Source: Hippopus hippopus
Lineage: Eukaryota; Mollusca; Bivalvia; Cardiida; Cardiidae
Direction: 5' to 3'
DNA: 64,000 nucleotides
NCBI GenBank assembly: GCA_946811185.2
Contig: OX328109.1
Coordinates: 17,334,255 to 17,398,254 of the forward strand
The notes beneath the pieces are model-generated. The model made no database searches. It saw only the letters and a list, made by a program, of their open reading frames with translations, and was not told the DNA's origin. A program made the position numbers and the translations under genes. Shown in pieces: positions 40,293 to 51,874 of the stretch; the stretch's first letter is position 1; every line of letters starts with the position of its first letter.

Positions 40293-41392
40293 CAAGGGCT
40301 GAGCAAGATATTTATGGAATTTCTTCATAACTTTTTAATTCGATGTCCGATTGTTTTCAAATCTTTGCTTGTGCGATCAAGGTCTTATATCAATTTCCAG
40401 GTAAAAAAAAAAAAACCACTGAATAACTTTTGGTACATTTAATATATGAGCCATACTCTGACAAAAGGGGGCTTAATGCATCTCCGTGATCCATGGGACC
40501 AAGTAAGCCATCACACACTTATGGATCCATGATATCCACTTTTTTTTTTAACAATTAAGTTAATCATTAGATAGACTGGTCCTTTGGCACACAGAAAATT
40601 GACCAATAGCGAAAAGTTTCGGCCTAGGTCAGCCTGCGCGGACTGCGCAGGCTGACCTTGGTCGATATTTTTCGCAGGTGCATTAAGCCCCCTTTTCACA
40701 GAGCATGGTTCATATTTATTTTCAATGTTACAAGCACAAGGTTTGCTGCCGAGGAGCCACTATCACTGTTGTCATGTTTTTAAAAACAATCATATTTCAA
40801 AATTGTCTAATTCAAATTGCCTGAATTCACTTCAATTTAATGAATGGCACTATTTGATGCTCTGTGCAATATAGCTGACATCACTTCCAAAAAACAACAT
40901 CAGGCCAATGGTTTTTGTGAGAACCATCAAAGCAAAAGTATGGTAAAAAAATTGTGGTTTTGAAGGTAGTAGAAACTCGCACAGCGATAAAATTCTGCGT
41001 AAACTTAGGGCATAGTCTGTCTGAAATCTTTAATTTATTAAAAGAAGCTGGGGTAAGGCCACAGTTGAAAAAGGCCACAGTTGAAAAAATGTCATGGGCA
41101 GTTTAATTAAGGACAAAAGAGTATTGGAGATGATCCAAGAAGTGGACGCAACATAACATTTCATGATGTCCTAGTTAAATGATGTTAATATTATGGCGTG
41201 CTCCTGGTGGCCATTATGATCTTTTGTGAAAAGAGTCATAGCAATTACGTATTTAGATCAATTTGTCTGAAACTTTTCAATTTTGTTCGTTGTTAATGGA
41301 TCTTAAATACATATATATGCAAGTTTAACTGTAATAGTGCTAGTAGTTTTGTTTTAATTAACAAATTCCATTAACTCTTTGCTCAGCCCTTG
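40293..41392. mobile_element. TA-flanked TIR element, about 1.1 kb
   Basis: CAAGGGCTGAGCAA begins it and the exact complement TTGCTCAGCCCTTG ends it; TA lies on both outer sides (40291-40292, 41393-41394). No transposase ORF. A complete Hp-C is nested at 40447-40713. TA targets fit Tc1/mariner-type elements (inference). Confidence 0.65.
40447..40713. repeat. Hp-C, complete, nested
   Basis: GAGCCATACTCTGACAAAAG to CACAGAGCATGGTTC; perfect core around TGCGCGGACTGCGCA. Lies wholly within the TA-flanked element. Confidence 0.92.
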
Positions 41393-41769
41393 TAGTTAAT
41401 AAATCGCCATCTTCATTACATTCCTGTTATTTGATTTATGCTGCTCTGATTCCTTTTTTGGTAGATTTCTTTTTTCAGTATAGTTTTTTTTTTTTTTTTG
41501 ACTCGTTACTGTGTCAATAACAAAAACATTTTTGCCAGTGAAGATCAAACTAAAAGATATGCCTAACTTCATCTCTTACATCTTAATCAGTACATTTCAT
41601 AAAGTACTGATGTATTTTGTCCTTTTGGATGATTTTTTATGCAGCTTGACCACTTATAGTCTTGATTGATAGAGATGTATTCATATGTAAGCAGAGAGTA
41701 GCTAAAGCTTTTTGAGAAAAATAAGAAATAGGTCAGAATGAGCATTTTTTGCTCTGCTATTTTCGAAGA

Positions 41770-42470
41770 AAACTTCGAGGTATTGTCACAGCCCAGGCGT
41801 CGTTGTCATTGTCTTTTCTTCAAACTCAGACTGATACTTATGAAACTTGGTCAGAATGTTTGTCTTGATGACTTGTAGTACAAGTTAAAAATTGGGTCAC
41901 ATAGGGTCAAAAAATAGGTCACTGGGTCAGATCTTATCTAAAATCTGCCTTGATGATTTCTCGGACAAGTTTGAATTTTGGTCACTTTGAGTCAAAAAGT
42001 AGGTCACTGGGACAAATCTTAGAAAAACATTTTGTGCACTCAAGAGGCCAAATTTTCAGTCTGATACTCATGAAACTTGATCAGAATGTTTGTCTTAAGG
42101 ATACGTCAGACATACACGAAATCAGGTTACATCGGATCAAAAAGTAGGTCAGTTGGACGTATCTTAGAAAAATTTTGGGTGCATTCTAAAGGCCACATTT
42201 TCAGTGTGATACGCATAAAAGATAACAATACAGTCAAATATATGTGAGCTGCTCTCTTTGAAATGGGGGTTTAACTCTTTACCACACAGTCCCGACTTTT
42301 AACGACCCTGAGGAAGAAGGCTAGATACTCGTGAAACATGATCAGAATGTTTGTGTTGATGATACCTCAGACAAGGTCAAAGATAACTCAGACAAGGTCA
42401 AAAATCGGTCCTATTGGTCAATGGTAGGTCACCAATACTCATATGTTTCACATCATTACAAACAAGGTCT
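41770..42470 (+). repeat. Diverged tandem repeat, CATGAAACTTGGTCAGAATG type
   Basis: TGATACTTATGAAACTTGGT, TGATACTCATGAAACTTGAT and AGATACTCGTGAAACATGAT begin successive units at about 41829, 42061 and 42325, with shared GGTCACTGGG motifs. An Hp-A arm a lies between units. I have seen this kind of repeat in clam DNA, but the family name is unknown to me. Confidence 0.75.
42271..42323. repeat. Solo Hp-A arm a
   Basis: TTTAACTCTTTACCACACAG then TTTTAACGACCCTGAGGAAG, close to consensus, with no core or arm b. Confidence 0.75.
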
Positions 42471-43150
42471 TTTCAGCTTTATCTATCCTAACATGTCTTT
42501 ACTCAGGTGAGTGCTTTAGGGCTAATGGCTGTCTTGTTATATTTTCATGAACTGTTTCAGATAATCAACGAAGTTTGATTTATTATAATTCACATTGTAG
42601 TTTGATTGACTCTGTGTATGGGTACCATAGTAAAATTCTTGTAAAAAAAGTGCTTGGACTCCAGTCTTCCTTTCATCCCAAAATAAAATGTGTATGTATG
42701 TTTGTTTCTAGTTGAACTTGTGTTAGTCATGTAAAATTGTTACTAATCTGCACGTTATTAGGTCTGCATACAGCATCAGACCCACGCCCCACTTCATAAG
42801 CCTGACCTCTTTTGAACATTTTAAAAGAAACCAAACAGCAAGTGCTGTAGACTAACAAACCCTGAAACTGCTATATGAAAAAGATCCTCAGATTTTGTAA
42901 ATGAAAGATACTGCAATATTAAAATTATTGCCGATGTGAAAAAAATCATTCTAACATGACACGCGAATTCGGCTCTATAAACACAGTGCAAGGAAAGCGT
43001 GGTAAAATCTGCGACATTCCACATGCAGAGTGACGTCACTCTGTATAAAGTAAATTAGTGAGTTATTCAATAGAACACAGTCGTCATCCGCGTTTTTACT
43101 CTAAGGATGAACTTGTTTTCCTTTCATAAAGAACTTGTCATGTTAGAATC

Positions 43151-43321
43151 GAAATAATCTTCTTTCTATCGTGGTTTATCGTTCAATAAACCACGTTGTG
43201 AGTTATGAGGCGCAATGAATAAACCACTCGGGCTATCGCCCTCGTGGATTATTTATTGTGCCTCATAACTCACAACTGTGGTTTATTGAACGATAAACCA
43301 CGATAGAAAGAAGATTATTTC
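43151..43321. repeat. Near-perfect 171-bp palindrome
   Basis: Arms of about 83 nt starting GAAATAATCTTCTTTCTATC pair around GGGCTATCGCCC with few mismatches and one 1-nt gap. Each arm contains its own small palindrome (GTGGTTTATCGTTCAATAAA plus CCAC). No TSD seen; only copy here. Confidence 0.93.
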
Positions 43322-43439
43322 TTAAACATAGCTGACAGGGAGCGTCAAAGATCAGAATGTACATTCCTTGCAGTATGAACTAGATCTATGCTTGTTTTGT
43401 CTTTAAAAGCTTATTCAGTAGCGTAGAGCAGCTTTAGAG

Positions 43440-43664
43440 TTAAGTCTTCACCAATGGACAAATTTTTAGACTTGTCCAAATTGGAATCATTTGCAGAAGA
43501 TTGAATAAACGTTATTGAAAATAGAAAAATATTTGGGAAAGGGTAGAAACATTGTGGGAAAAAGAGAAAATGCTGGTTACCAGTATTTTCTTCTTTTCCC
43601 ACAATGTTTTCAAAAGTCATCTCTGTCAGGGTCGTTATAGGTCGGAATTGTGTGATAGAGTTAG
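43440..43664. repeat. Hp-A, arm b left
   Basis: TTAAGTCTTCACCAATGGAC to GTGTGATAGAGTTAG. Good core with apex GCTGGTTACCAG. Confidence 0.87.
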
Positions 43665-44821
43665 ATAGCCTGACAGTAAATCTGAATAAACCAAAACAAG
43701 TGCTCCATTGAAGTCATATTTGTGAGAGTTATCTCTCGTGGACAACTTTACCCAATCCACTTTCAGCAGGCTAGTATGAGTTAAGATTTTGCAGCTTTCA
43801 ACGCCACTTAGTAAATGCATCTTGCTTATAATGCAGAGGTTTTTGTTATGATGATAAAAACCATTAGTAAATAAATTGCTAATTATTAATGGTTAGCTTG
43901 ATATGAACAATTTCTGTCACCCTGTTTCATCAAGAAAATATGGAATGGAGAGGTGAAACTTTTGTTCTATATGGTTGTAGAAATTTAGAGTATTTCTTTT
44001 TGTATTTCTTGGGCAACCGTTGGACGCATGTGACGTGTGACCTGATTTAGGAACATGGTCTACAACAAGCTAGAACGTCTTTTCACCGTGAATTTCCGTG
44101 GACGGACGTGTATGAGGAGGGAGTGGCTCATGATGTCATTCTGGAAGCCACTGGACGTCAATATGTTTAGTAGAAACAAACAGTCAAGCTTCCACAATCA
44201 AATGGAGAAAGAGATCAGAGAGTCTAATAAAACGATTTTTTCACACTATTTTTAACATATCAAAATTTCGCCAATCAGACATGGAAGTATTTAAATGGTT
44301 TCTCCTTTATTTGCACCGTTCCCGTTAAAAATAGCTTTTTGGCTCCACTGGTTGAAGGCTACCGAACTTATGCCATGGTCCTGTGTCCGTCTTGGCATGT
44401 GAAAAAGATGGGACTTTTCTTCGGCTAAGCTTATTTTCTCTATGATCACTGCAGGTTTCATACGTTTAATGTTCTTGTCAGTGACAATCCTATGTATGGC
44501 ATCGTTATTTATAAGGAAGTGGAGTGACACAGGGCTATCATGGCCCTCTTGTTAAAGTCAGTTTTGACCCACATTAATATTACAACGCAGTGTAGTGCTG
44601 GGTGCTACGATGAGTTAAAGTGAAAAGTCAGTGATTAATCTATTGTAATTGGGTCATTGATTTCTAACTGAATCAAAGTTCTATCAGCTCTTGGAGGCAG
44701 CTTTATTATCCTGTTTAACTGCAGTCGATATAAAAAAGTGGAGCCAATTAAGAGACACTGAGAGGGAAAACAGTCCCCTGGATATTTATACTTAGGACAC
44801 TAGAGAGAACATAAAATGCTA

Positions 44822-44900
44822 AATAGTATTGCAGACAGGGTAGATCAAGATCAGACTGCACATAACGTGCAGTCTGAACTTCGATTTACACTGACGGTTG
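44822..44900. repeat. Hp-B palindrome
   Basis: GGTAGATCAAGATCAGACTG against CAGTCTGAACTTCGATTTAC; apex CACATAACGTG. Confidence 0.82.
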
Positions 44901-45137
44901 GTACATGTATATGTGAAATATTTTGAGTAAACATATGATATTGCGACACTGTTCCCTCATTTTATTTTAACGTTCAACTTGGCATTAATACAGGTTAATA
45001 TTGAACTGATATTTTGCTAATGCTATAGGAAAATAATATTCTTTTACAAGAAAAGTAGACGTCCTTGGTATGTATTCTCGTTTAATTGACATCGTCTCAA
45101 ATAAATCCGAAAAACCATCGTCTTCAAACATAAATGA

Positions 45138-45324
45138 ACCATTAAGCTGCCAAGCTCGAACTCAATGGGCTTCTACAGACACTGTAGATCAAGATTAGAC
45201 TGCACAGAACGTGTCCGATACGCGCACTGTCCAATATTAAGATTTTCTCCAACAACAACAATATTTTCTTCTTGCGATTTTATTTTTCACTAAGAAATTT
45301 TATTTACTTAATTCAGCAGGTTAA
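45138..45324. repeat. Hp-B, full length with shortened right palindrome
   Basis: CCATTAAGCTGCCAAGCTCG to TTCAGCAGGTTAA. The right arm lost most of its palindrome (ACGTGTCCGATACGC). Confidence 0.78.
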
Positions 45325-45450
45325 AAGTGATGGAGCCATGTCTCAAGCATAACTTCGAATTTATTGTGATGGGGAATTCGCTCAAAATCGACGTTTTCTT
45401 CACGAAATTACCACCACAAATTTTGTTTTGAAGTCGTTAAATATGCACTA

Positions 45451-45693
45451 ACAAAAGCGGTCTTAATACATCACCATGATCCATGATACCAGGCAAATCA
45501 TCACATAATTGTGGATTCATACAATCCATTTTCTCTGACAACCTACTGAATAATGAGGAACGCTGGTCCTTAGACACGCAGAAAATTGACCAGAAGCAAA
45601 AAGTTTCGGCCAAGGTCAGCCTGCGCGGAGTGCGCAGGCTGACCTTGGTCGATATTTTTTGCGAATGCATCAAGACCCCACAGAGCATGACTA
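45451..45693. repeat. Hp-C, ends slightly eroded
   Basis: AACAAAAGCGGTCTTAATAC to CACAGAGCATGAC; perfect palindrome around GCGCGGAGTGCGC. Confidence 0.88.
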
Positions 45694-45847
45694 AAATACA
45701 ATTTACCTATGTACTTTACCACTTCAAATCAGTCAGTTTGGTATGTAATGTATGAAATGAAGAAATTATCAATGGAAAATCTCCTACCATGCAGGTTTTA
45801 TTTTGACGTAGAACTGATCAGTTCAAGTTCAACTTAGAAGAAATATA

Positions 45848-46012
45848 GAGTCTTGCGTGGCTCAGTTGTGAAGACGTCGGATTCGTAATCTAGAGAGGCT
45901 AGGTTCGATCCTCACACGAGGCGCTGAGGTTTTCGTAGGAGTGATCTCGGTTTAAACACTTTAGAGCTCAAGCCTAGTACTGGCGAAACCCAGGTTATGC
46001 ATGAATATGTGA
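45848..46012 (+). repeat. SINE-3
   Basis: Head TTGCGTGGCTCAGTTGTGAA, box B GGTTCGATCC, then AAGCCTAGTACTGGCGAAAC and GCATGAATATG. Confidence 0.85.
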
Positions 46013-46316
46013 GCTTTGTTTCATGCTTTCCGGTAGGTTATCGAGAAATATCGGTGAAATATTTTTCCATATTTCATGGTTACGACCAGTGAAAATACCG
46101 ATTTTTATATTCTAACTCTTCAATTGAAGGCGGAAACAGTTGTCCCCGTGCACTAGTTACCTAGGTAAAATATGCGCGTGCCTCACAACCAGATGGAAAT
46201 ATGACGTAATTTACCTTACATTTCTCGCGCTTGACGTAATATCGTAATGCATTGCTATGCGGAGGGGGAACGCCACGGGGAATAACTGAAAAGAACTATA
46301 CTGGATTTTGATTAAG

Positions 46317-46330
46317 TCCCCCCCCCCCCC
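46317..46330. repeat. Poly-C tract
   Basis: About 13 C followed by GGG. Other runs are at 94 and 7021 and near 40238. Confidence 0.85.
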
Positions 46331-46349
46331 GGGTTAAAAGCATGAAATA

Positions 46350-46443
46350 AATAGAATATTTGTTTTTTTCGGTGAAAGGTCGAAATTTATTTCATCGAGT
46401 GAACATTCGATCTTTCACCGTAAAAAACAAATATCCTCTATAT
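46350..46443. repeat. Inverted repeat
   Basis: ATATTTGTTTTTTTCGGTGA pairs with TTTCACCGTAAAAAACAAAT around a 25-nt loop. Confidence 0.75.
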
Positions 46444-46615
46444 CACCATTATAAGACTAATGTTGGAAGCGGTGTAATGCAAACTGGCTTCAGACAAGAG
46501 TACCGCCTAAAATAGTGGACAGTCTCTACCAATTTGTGCAGTCTTATCTTGATATGTGCAGTCTGCAATAACACCCAAAGTCTCTCTTTGTATTCTAAAA
46601 GTTTCTTTCTCTCAA

Positions 46616-46800
46616 CGCACTTTAACCATCTCGGCATCAGTGGCGAAAAGAGGTGCTTTTGTAGGCAGTATAAACCAAGATCAGACTGCACAGAACGTGC
46701 AGTCTGAACTTGGATCTATACCTTCCGTTTGTTTGGTCAGGCCAATAAGACAAAAATCTTTCTGAATTTCAGAGAATTGTATTTTCAGCCGTTTAAAGAG
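46616..46800. repeat. Hp-B, second subfamily
   Basis: Palindrome AGATCAGACTGCACAGAACG and its complement, then GTTTGTTTGGTCAGGCCAAT, which matches the sequence after the copy at 62984 rather than that at 18193. Confidence 0.82.
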
Positions 46801-46918
46801 TCGAGTTCATATATAACTGGCGCTGAAACGGATGATGGGCATAATTGTATACAGCGTTTGGACTTTAGCGGCTCCGATTATTATTTTTTTTATTAAAGGT
46901 CTAATATAGGCCAAAATT

Positions 46919-47234
46919 CAAAGCAGGTGTTAAAATGCATTTAGATTCAAATCGTACCATTTAAAAGTATGGAAAATACTGTGGAGATGACATCTGTTAT
47001 TGTGTGGTCGGTTCAAGTGTTAGTCGCTGGCAGAAAAATGAATTTTAAAATCAGGCAAAACGTAAACAAAAGATAGAATAACCTGGCAGAATTTAACCTA
47101 GTTTTGAAATTAATCTATCTGCCAGCGACTAACACTGGGACAGACCGTACAGTATCAGATTGTCATCTTCACAATGATTTCCATACTTTTAAATGGTCTG
47201 ATTTAATTTGAAATGCATTTTAACACCCGCTTTG
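46919..47234. repeat. Hp-E, complete
   Basis: CAAAGCAGGTGTTAAAATGC at left and GCATTTTAACACCCGCTTTG at right, plus inner pairing of GTTAGTCGCTGGCAG with CTGCCAGCGACTAAC. Confidence 0.88.
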
Positions 47235-47411
47235 TTTACTTGGCAGCTATTGTTACTTTAAGTATATCTCACAAAATGTTTGGCAGTGTTGGCGCAAGAT
47301 CAGAGGCTGCACAGAATAAATGGTCTAATGTTGAATTCACATTGTCAACGATAAGAATACTAGTACCGAATTTCCCCAGCGTTATGAAAGAATCGCCTTA
47401 TATAAGTCTGC

Positions 47412-47625
47412 TTATCCCTTTACCATACAATCCCGTGTTTTAACGATCGAGAAAAGGCTTTTGAAAACATTGTGAGAAAAGGAGAAAATGCTGGTAACCA
47501 TCATTTTCTCCTTTTCCCACAATGTTTTCCACCCCTTCAATGACAATTAACAAAACTGAATTTGTCGTCTACAAATATTATCGATTTGGACATGTGTAAT
47601 ATTATGTCATTTGGGAAAGAGTTAA
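47412..47625. repeat. Hp-A, arm a left
   Basis: Begins TTATCCCTTTACCATACAAT and ends at TTAA 47622-47625, shared with the next copy. Apex GGTAACCATC. Confidence 0.88.
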
Positions 47626-48062
47626 ACTTTTACCAAACAATCCCGTGTTTTAGGGCCTTTAAGAAGGCCTTTGGAGTACCTCTGAAAATATTTCTTGGAA
47701 AGGAGAAAAGGCTGCTAAACAAGAATGTTCTCCTTTTTTAAGAATGTTTTGTTACCCTTCCAGAGACGAATTTCATCATCAGAGCCACACTTAATTTGTC
47801 GTATGCCCAAATTCTTCAATTTTGACCAGTCTAAAATTTTTGGCGTTTGGGAAAGAATAAACATTCTACAGGAACTAATAGGAACTAAATGCTGATAAAC
47901 AAGTATTTTCTCCTTTTTCCAGAATCTTTTTACTCTTTCAAAGGCAAATTTCATCATCAAAGCCACCTTTGATTTGTCGTCTGCCCAATTCTCCAATTTT
48001 GACCAGTCTAATTTTTTGTCGTTTGGCAAAGAGTCAACATGCTACAGGAACTAATAGGAAAA
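47622..48062. repeat. Hp-A with tandemly duplicated core and arm b
   Basis: After arm a, the core plus arm b plus CTACAGGAACTAATAGGA occurs twice (to about 47884, then to 48060). The cores are diverged (GGCTGCTAAACAAGAATG, ATGCTGATAAACAAGTAT). Confidence 0.8.
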
Positions 48063-48133
48063 GTGTTTATACGTTTGTGATTTGAGCACCCAATAAGTGA
48101 TGCGTATCGCGAAACACCATTTGTCCATCAGTT

Positions 48134-48363
48134 TGATCCTTTACCACACATTCATACAACTTGTAGCGCCCCTGAAGAAGAAGCCTTTTGAAAACATTGT
48201 GGGAAAAGGAGAAAATGCTGGTAACCAGCATTTTCTCCTTTTCCCACAATGTTTTCTAAGCTTTATAGGATTGAAATCATTACTTGGGCCACATTTAATT
48301 TGTTGTCTGCAAATGCTTTCAATTTAGACAAGTCTAAGATCATATCGTTTGGTAAAGAGTTAA
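48134..48363. repeat. Hp-A, arm a left
   Basis: TTGATCCTTTACCACACATT to GTTTGGTAAAGAGTTAA. Perfect core with apex GCTGGTAACCAGC. Confidence 0.92.
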
Positions 48364-48749
48364 CCCTATACATCATTCGACCTCATTTCGACGTATGACC
48401 AGTCTATAATAAGAGAAAATATCGTGATAAATGGAGATATTGCTCGAAACGAGAAATTTTATTCAATCCGTAGAAATATATTTTTTAATTACTGTCGATG
48501 GATAATTAGTTTATTCTTTTTTTCCCGGCGTTTATATTGTAAATTGTATTCGATGCCGAAAGATTCTTCAAAAATGGCTTAAGAAGACAAGAGTTAAATC
48601 TACTGATCAATGGATGAATAAAGTAATTACTCCACAGGCTAAGTGCGAGCGAAAAACGTTTTGAAAGCGACTATTTAACGCTTTACTTGACAAAAAGTCG
48701 AGTTTCAATCAATGTTCGAGTGCCTTTTTTAGGTAATATTGACCCGGTA

Positions 48750-48955
48750 TCAGCATTCTTTATCCTTTACCGGATTGTCACGTGTTTTACGATCCTAGGG
48801 AGAAAGCATTTTAGTTTCAGAAAAGGGGGGTTACAACGTTTTTTACCCTTGAAGAGACAAATTCCATAATTTGAATCATGTTTTACTTATCGTCTGCACA
48901 TGCTTTCAGTTCGGATAATGCCTAAATATTGCCGTTTGGTAGACAGTTACATGAT
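48750..48955. repeat. Hp-A, core lost
   Basis: TTTATCCTTTACCGGATTG and TATCGTCTGCACATGCTTTC are clear arms; the hairpin is replaced by AGAAAAGGGGGGTTACAACG. Confidence 0.7.
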
Positions 48956-48984
48956 CAATATGAAGTTTTCAGTTCTCAAAATTA

Positions 48985-49203
48985 TTGAACCATTTACCAA
49001 ACAATCCAGAAAATGCTTTCTGGAAACATTGTGGGAAAAGGAAGAAATTGCTGGTAACCTGTATTTTCTCGTTATTCCCATGTACAATGTTTCCAATCTT
49101 TTCCAAGACGAATCCCGTCATCTGAGCTAGGTTTGATATATCGTCTGCAAATACTTCAAAATGGCCGAACCTAAAATTTTGTCAATTGTGGGTAAAAGGT
49201 TAA
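48985..49203. repeat. Hp-A, arm a shortened
   Basis: ACCATTTACCAAACAATCC to GTGGGTAAAAGGTTAA; the core has small insertions on both sides. Confidence 0.8.
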
Positions 49204-49922
49204 GGACTTCCTGGCAAAGCTTCAATGAGACCTATCCTCGTTTTGAATATATTATACGTTTCGACCGGTCCTTTGTGCAAGACTTATAAACTTGAATTCC
49301 GGTTTGACGAAAGTCATTTCCACGAATCGGTGTTAACCAGTGTAAAGAATTCATTCTCTACCCGTAGTATGGGGCCTTACATTACTGTAATAAAATAGTT
49401 GCTGTTCCCATTTTCAACTCTCACCTTCTGACCTGGAACAGGTTTGTATCTGTATTTAAATTTTCGATGCCTCTCCTGGATTTTGGGGTGCGAGGGTTCA
49501 TCAGTTGTTAAACGTTTGGGTTGATTTGCCTTCATTTTATACACAAGAATTAAGCATGTTATAGGCACAGGCTACTTCTGGTGTCGCACCAGCGCAAATT
49601 GCTACCGGGTGTAGTATCAAAAGTAGTTCCATTTGAAATTTTGACATAAGGCACTTCTGCTGAACCGTTTCATCAAATAAAATGGAAAGACATGTCTTAT
49701 ATGTGTTTCTGGTGTTGATTTGATGATTTCTGTGAAAAATTATTTTTCTGGGACTATTCTTTCGCCTGTGACCACATAAAGATATGTGATCTACAAACAA
49801 GACGGGCCTTTTTTTTCCACGAAAAGTTTCAAGAATAGTTGTACTAGGGGTGCAAAAGGAAAAACCGCAATCATTTGAAATGCCATGTTTATAAACTTCT
49901 TGTGTAGGCCACTGGACATGAC
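49204..49922. other. Unassigned spacer, two open minus-strand frames
   Basis: Minus-strand frames of 63 codons (49377-49568) and 129 codons (49537-49926) overlap in different frames. Neither resembles a family I know, neither has clear splice sites, and the second runs into Hp-C. Could be a decayed gene or chance. Confidence 0.25.
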
Positions 49923-50420
49923 CCATGCTCTAGCTAAAAGGGATCCGATGCATCTTATAGATGCATAATACCAAGCCTGTCATCATATGGCTTGCAACAC
50001 GCGAAAAGGGGCATTCAGACATTTGCGTAAAGTGTCGTCTCGGATCAGCCTGCGCAGTCCCCGCAGGCTAATCCGAAACGACACTGTCCGTTTTTATGTA
50101 ATTTTCTGTTTTGCGCAAGTCTACTGTAGCACAAAATCTAATGTAGTCGTTAAGTGCCGTCTCGGATTAGCCTGCGCGGACTGCGCAGGCTGATCCGAGA
50201 CGACACTTTACGCAAATGTCCGAATGTCCTTTTTCGCGTGATGCAAGCCAATTATAATTTGTGGATCCATATAATCCATTTTGTATAACAACCGACGGAC
50301 TCACGAGGTACACTAGCCCTTTTAAATTCAGAAAATTGACCAGTAGCAAAAAGTTGCGCGGATTGCGCAGGCTGATCTGGGTCGATACTTTTTGCAGATG
50401 CATTAAGCCTCTTTCACAGT
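49923..50420. repeat. Hp-C interrupted by Hp-D
   Basis: CCATGCTCTAGCTAAAAGGG and, after the insertion, TTTGTGGATCCATATAATCC through GCAGATGCATTAAGCCTC are the two Hp-C parts. Confidence 0.82.
49988..50252. repeat. Hp-D, nested palindromic element
   Basis: GGCTTGCAACACGCGAAAAG at left and CTTTTTCGCGTGATGCAAGCC at right form TIRs. Two separate GCGCAGG/CCTGCGC palindromes (near 50049 and 50168) are inside, each bounded by GTGTCGTCTCGGAT-like sequence. Confidence 0.88.
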
Positions 50421-50998
50421 TTATTTGATAAAAACAAACGACAAAGCGTTTGGTTCGCCTGTAAAAATACAGCATAGAATAAAAGATAGTAAACTTTATT
50501 TTCAGTGTAGCAAAATAAAAAAAAAAAACCCAAGAAATATCTTTAAAAAAGACGGCGTAAAATTGCCCGCAAAGAGGCCTGCAGAGGCCCTCAGAATAAA
50601 CCAGTCCATATTTTTCACCAATCGTAAAATTCTATTTATTCATTCGAACTTATCAATATCAAGAAATAGGTCGAAAACCAACGCATTCAGCTACGCCAAA
50701 AGCCAGTGTTGTGACATCTTCTAGGCACAAGCAATATACTGCTCTGTGTTATCTCCCCTTTTGTAAATAGATTGGTGTCTTGCTGTAATTAAGATGAATA
50801 AACAGTATTTGTACGAGTTAAACACGCTAATGGTACTTTTAAGCAAGTTTGTAAGTAGGTTCCTTCCGTATTTTATCGTAAAAATCTTGTAAACAATGGA
50901 TTTTATTGGGAGCACTTTGGAGAACAAACAGTAAGAAAGCGAAGATCGTTTTATATTGGACAAAAAGACACGAGCATAATTACCAGGACACTTTCTTG

Positions 50999-51205
50999 AC
51001 GCTTTACCAAACTCTTCCAAATTGAAAGAATTTGCAGACGACAATTTAGATGTAGCTCAAAAGGTGGAAATTGCCTTTTAAAAAGGTATAAAAAATTGTG
51101 TGAAAACGAGAAAATGCTGGTTACCAGCATTTTCTCTTTTTCCTATGACTTTTTTAAAACATACTTTACTCCCAAGGGTCCTTAAAACATCATGGTACAG
51201 GGTAA
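50999..51205. repeat. Hp-A, arm b left
   Basis: GACGCTTTACCAAACTCTTC to ATGGTACAGGGTAAG; core close to standard, apex GCTGGTTACCAGC. Confidence 0.82.
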
Positions 51206-51280
51206 GTAAACAAGGCCACACGTGCTGTATATAGGTCTGTATAACAGTATCCAGGAACTATCAAAACAAATATGATTATG

Positions 51281-51491
51281 TCCTTACCAAACAAGTACGA
51301 GTTGGAAAAAGGCTTTTGAAAACAACGTGGTAAGAACGAGGCATGCTGGAAATCAACATTTTCTCCTTCAACCACAATTATTCCTACGTTTTCAAAGACC
51401 TGTGCGATCATTTGAGTCACACTGAGTCTGTTATTTGCACATGACTCGAATTTGGACAATTCTAAAACTTTGCCCTTTGGTAAAGAGTTAA
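51281..51491. repeat. Hp-A, arm a left, then Hp-B start
   Basis: TCCTTACCAAACAAGTACG to TTTGGTAAAGAGTTAA. TTAA 51488-51491 is shared with an Hp-B left end (CCATTAGGCTGCTAAGCGCG) that runs to about 51545. Confidence 0.8.
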
Positions 51492-51874
51492 CCATTAGGC
51501 TGCTAAGCGCGACTCAATGACCTTTTGCGGACAGTGTAGACAGAATAGCTGGTTAATAAAGCCAAAGACATTTTGTATTGTGTGAGAGTTGTGTTTGGTT
51601 CTGTTCATTTATTGTCTACAACAGTTGTAAACTTAAACATTGTAGACACAGCACAGAGGCACAAAAAGCGACGTCTGGTTCGGATGGACAGCTTTGCCCC
51701 ATAAGCAGAGATATCATTAGAAACATACACAAGGTAAATTAACTGTGACGGGCAGCTGGTGGCCCCATCTTGGAAAGCAGACTCATTGATATTGAATGTT
51801 TTTGTTAAAAAATGGGTTAAGATGGATTAATCCCGTAAAATAAAAACATATTTTGAATTTTGTTAAAAAGTGGG

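Noticed and set aside
49377..49926. Minus-strand frames of 63 and 129 codons
   Set aside because: Different frames, no recognised family, no splice logic, and the longer one enters Hp-C sequence. Kept only as a note under the spacer entry.
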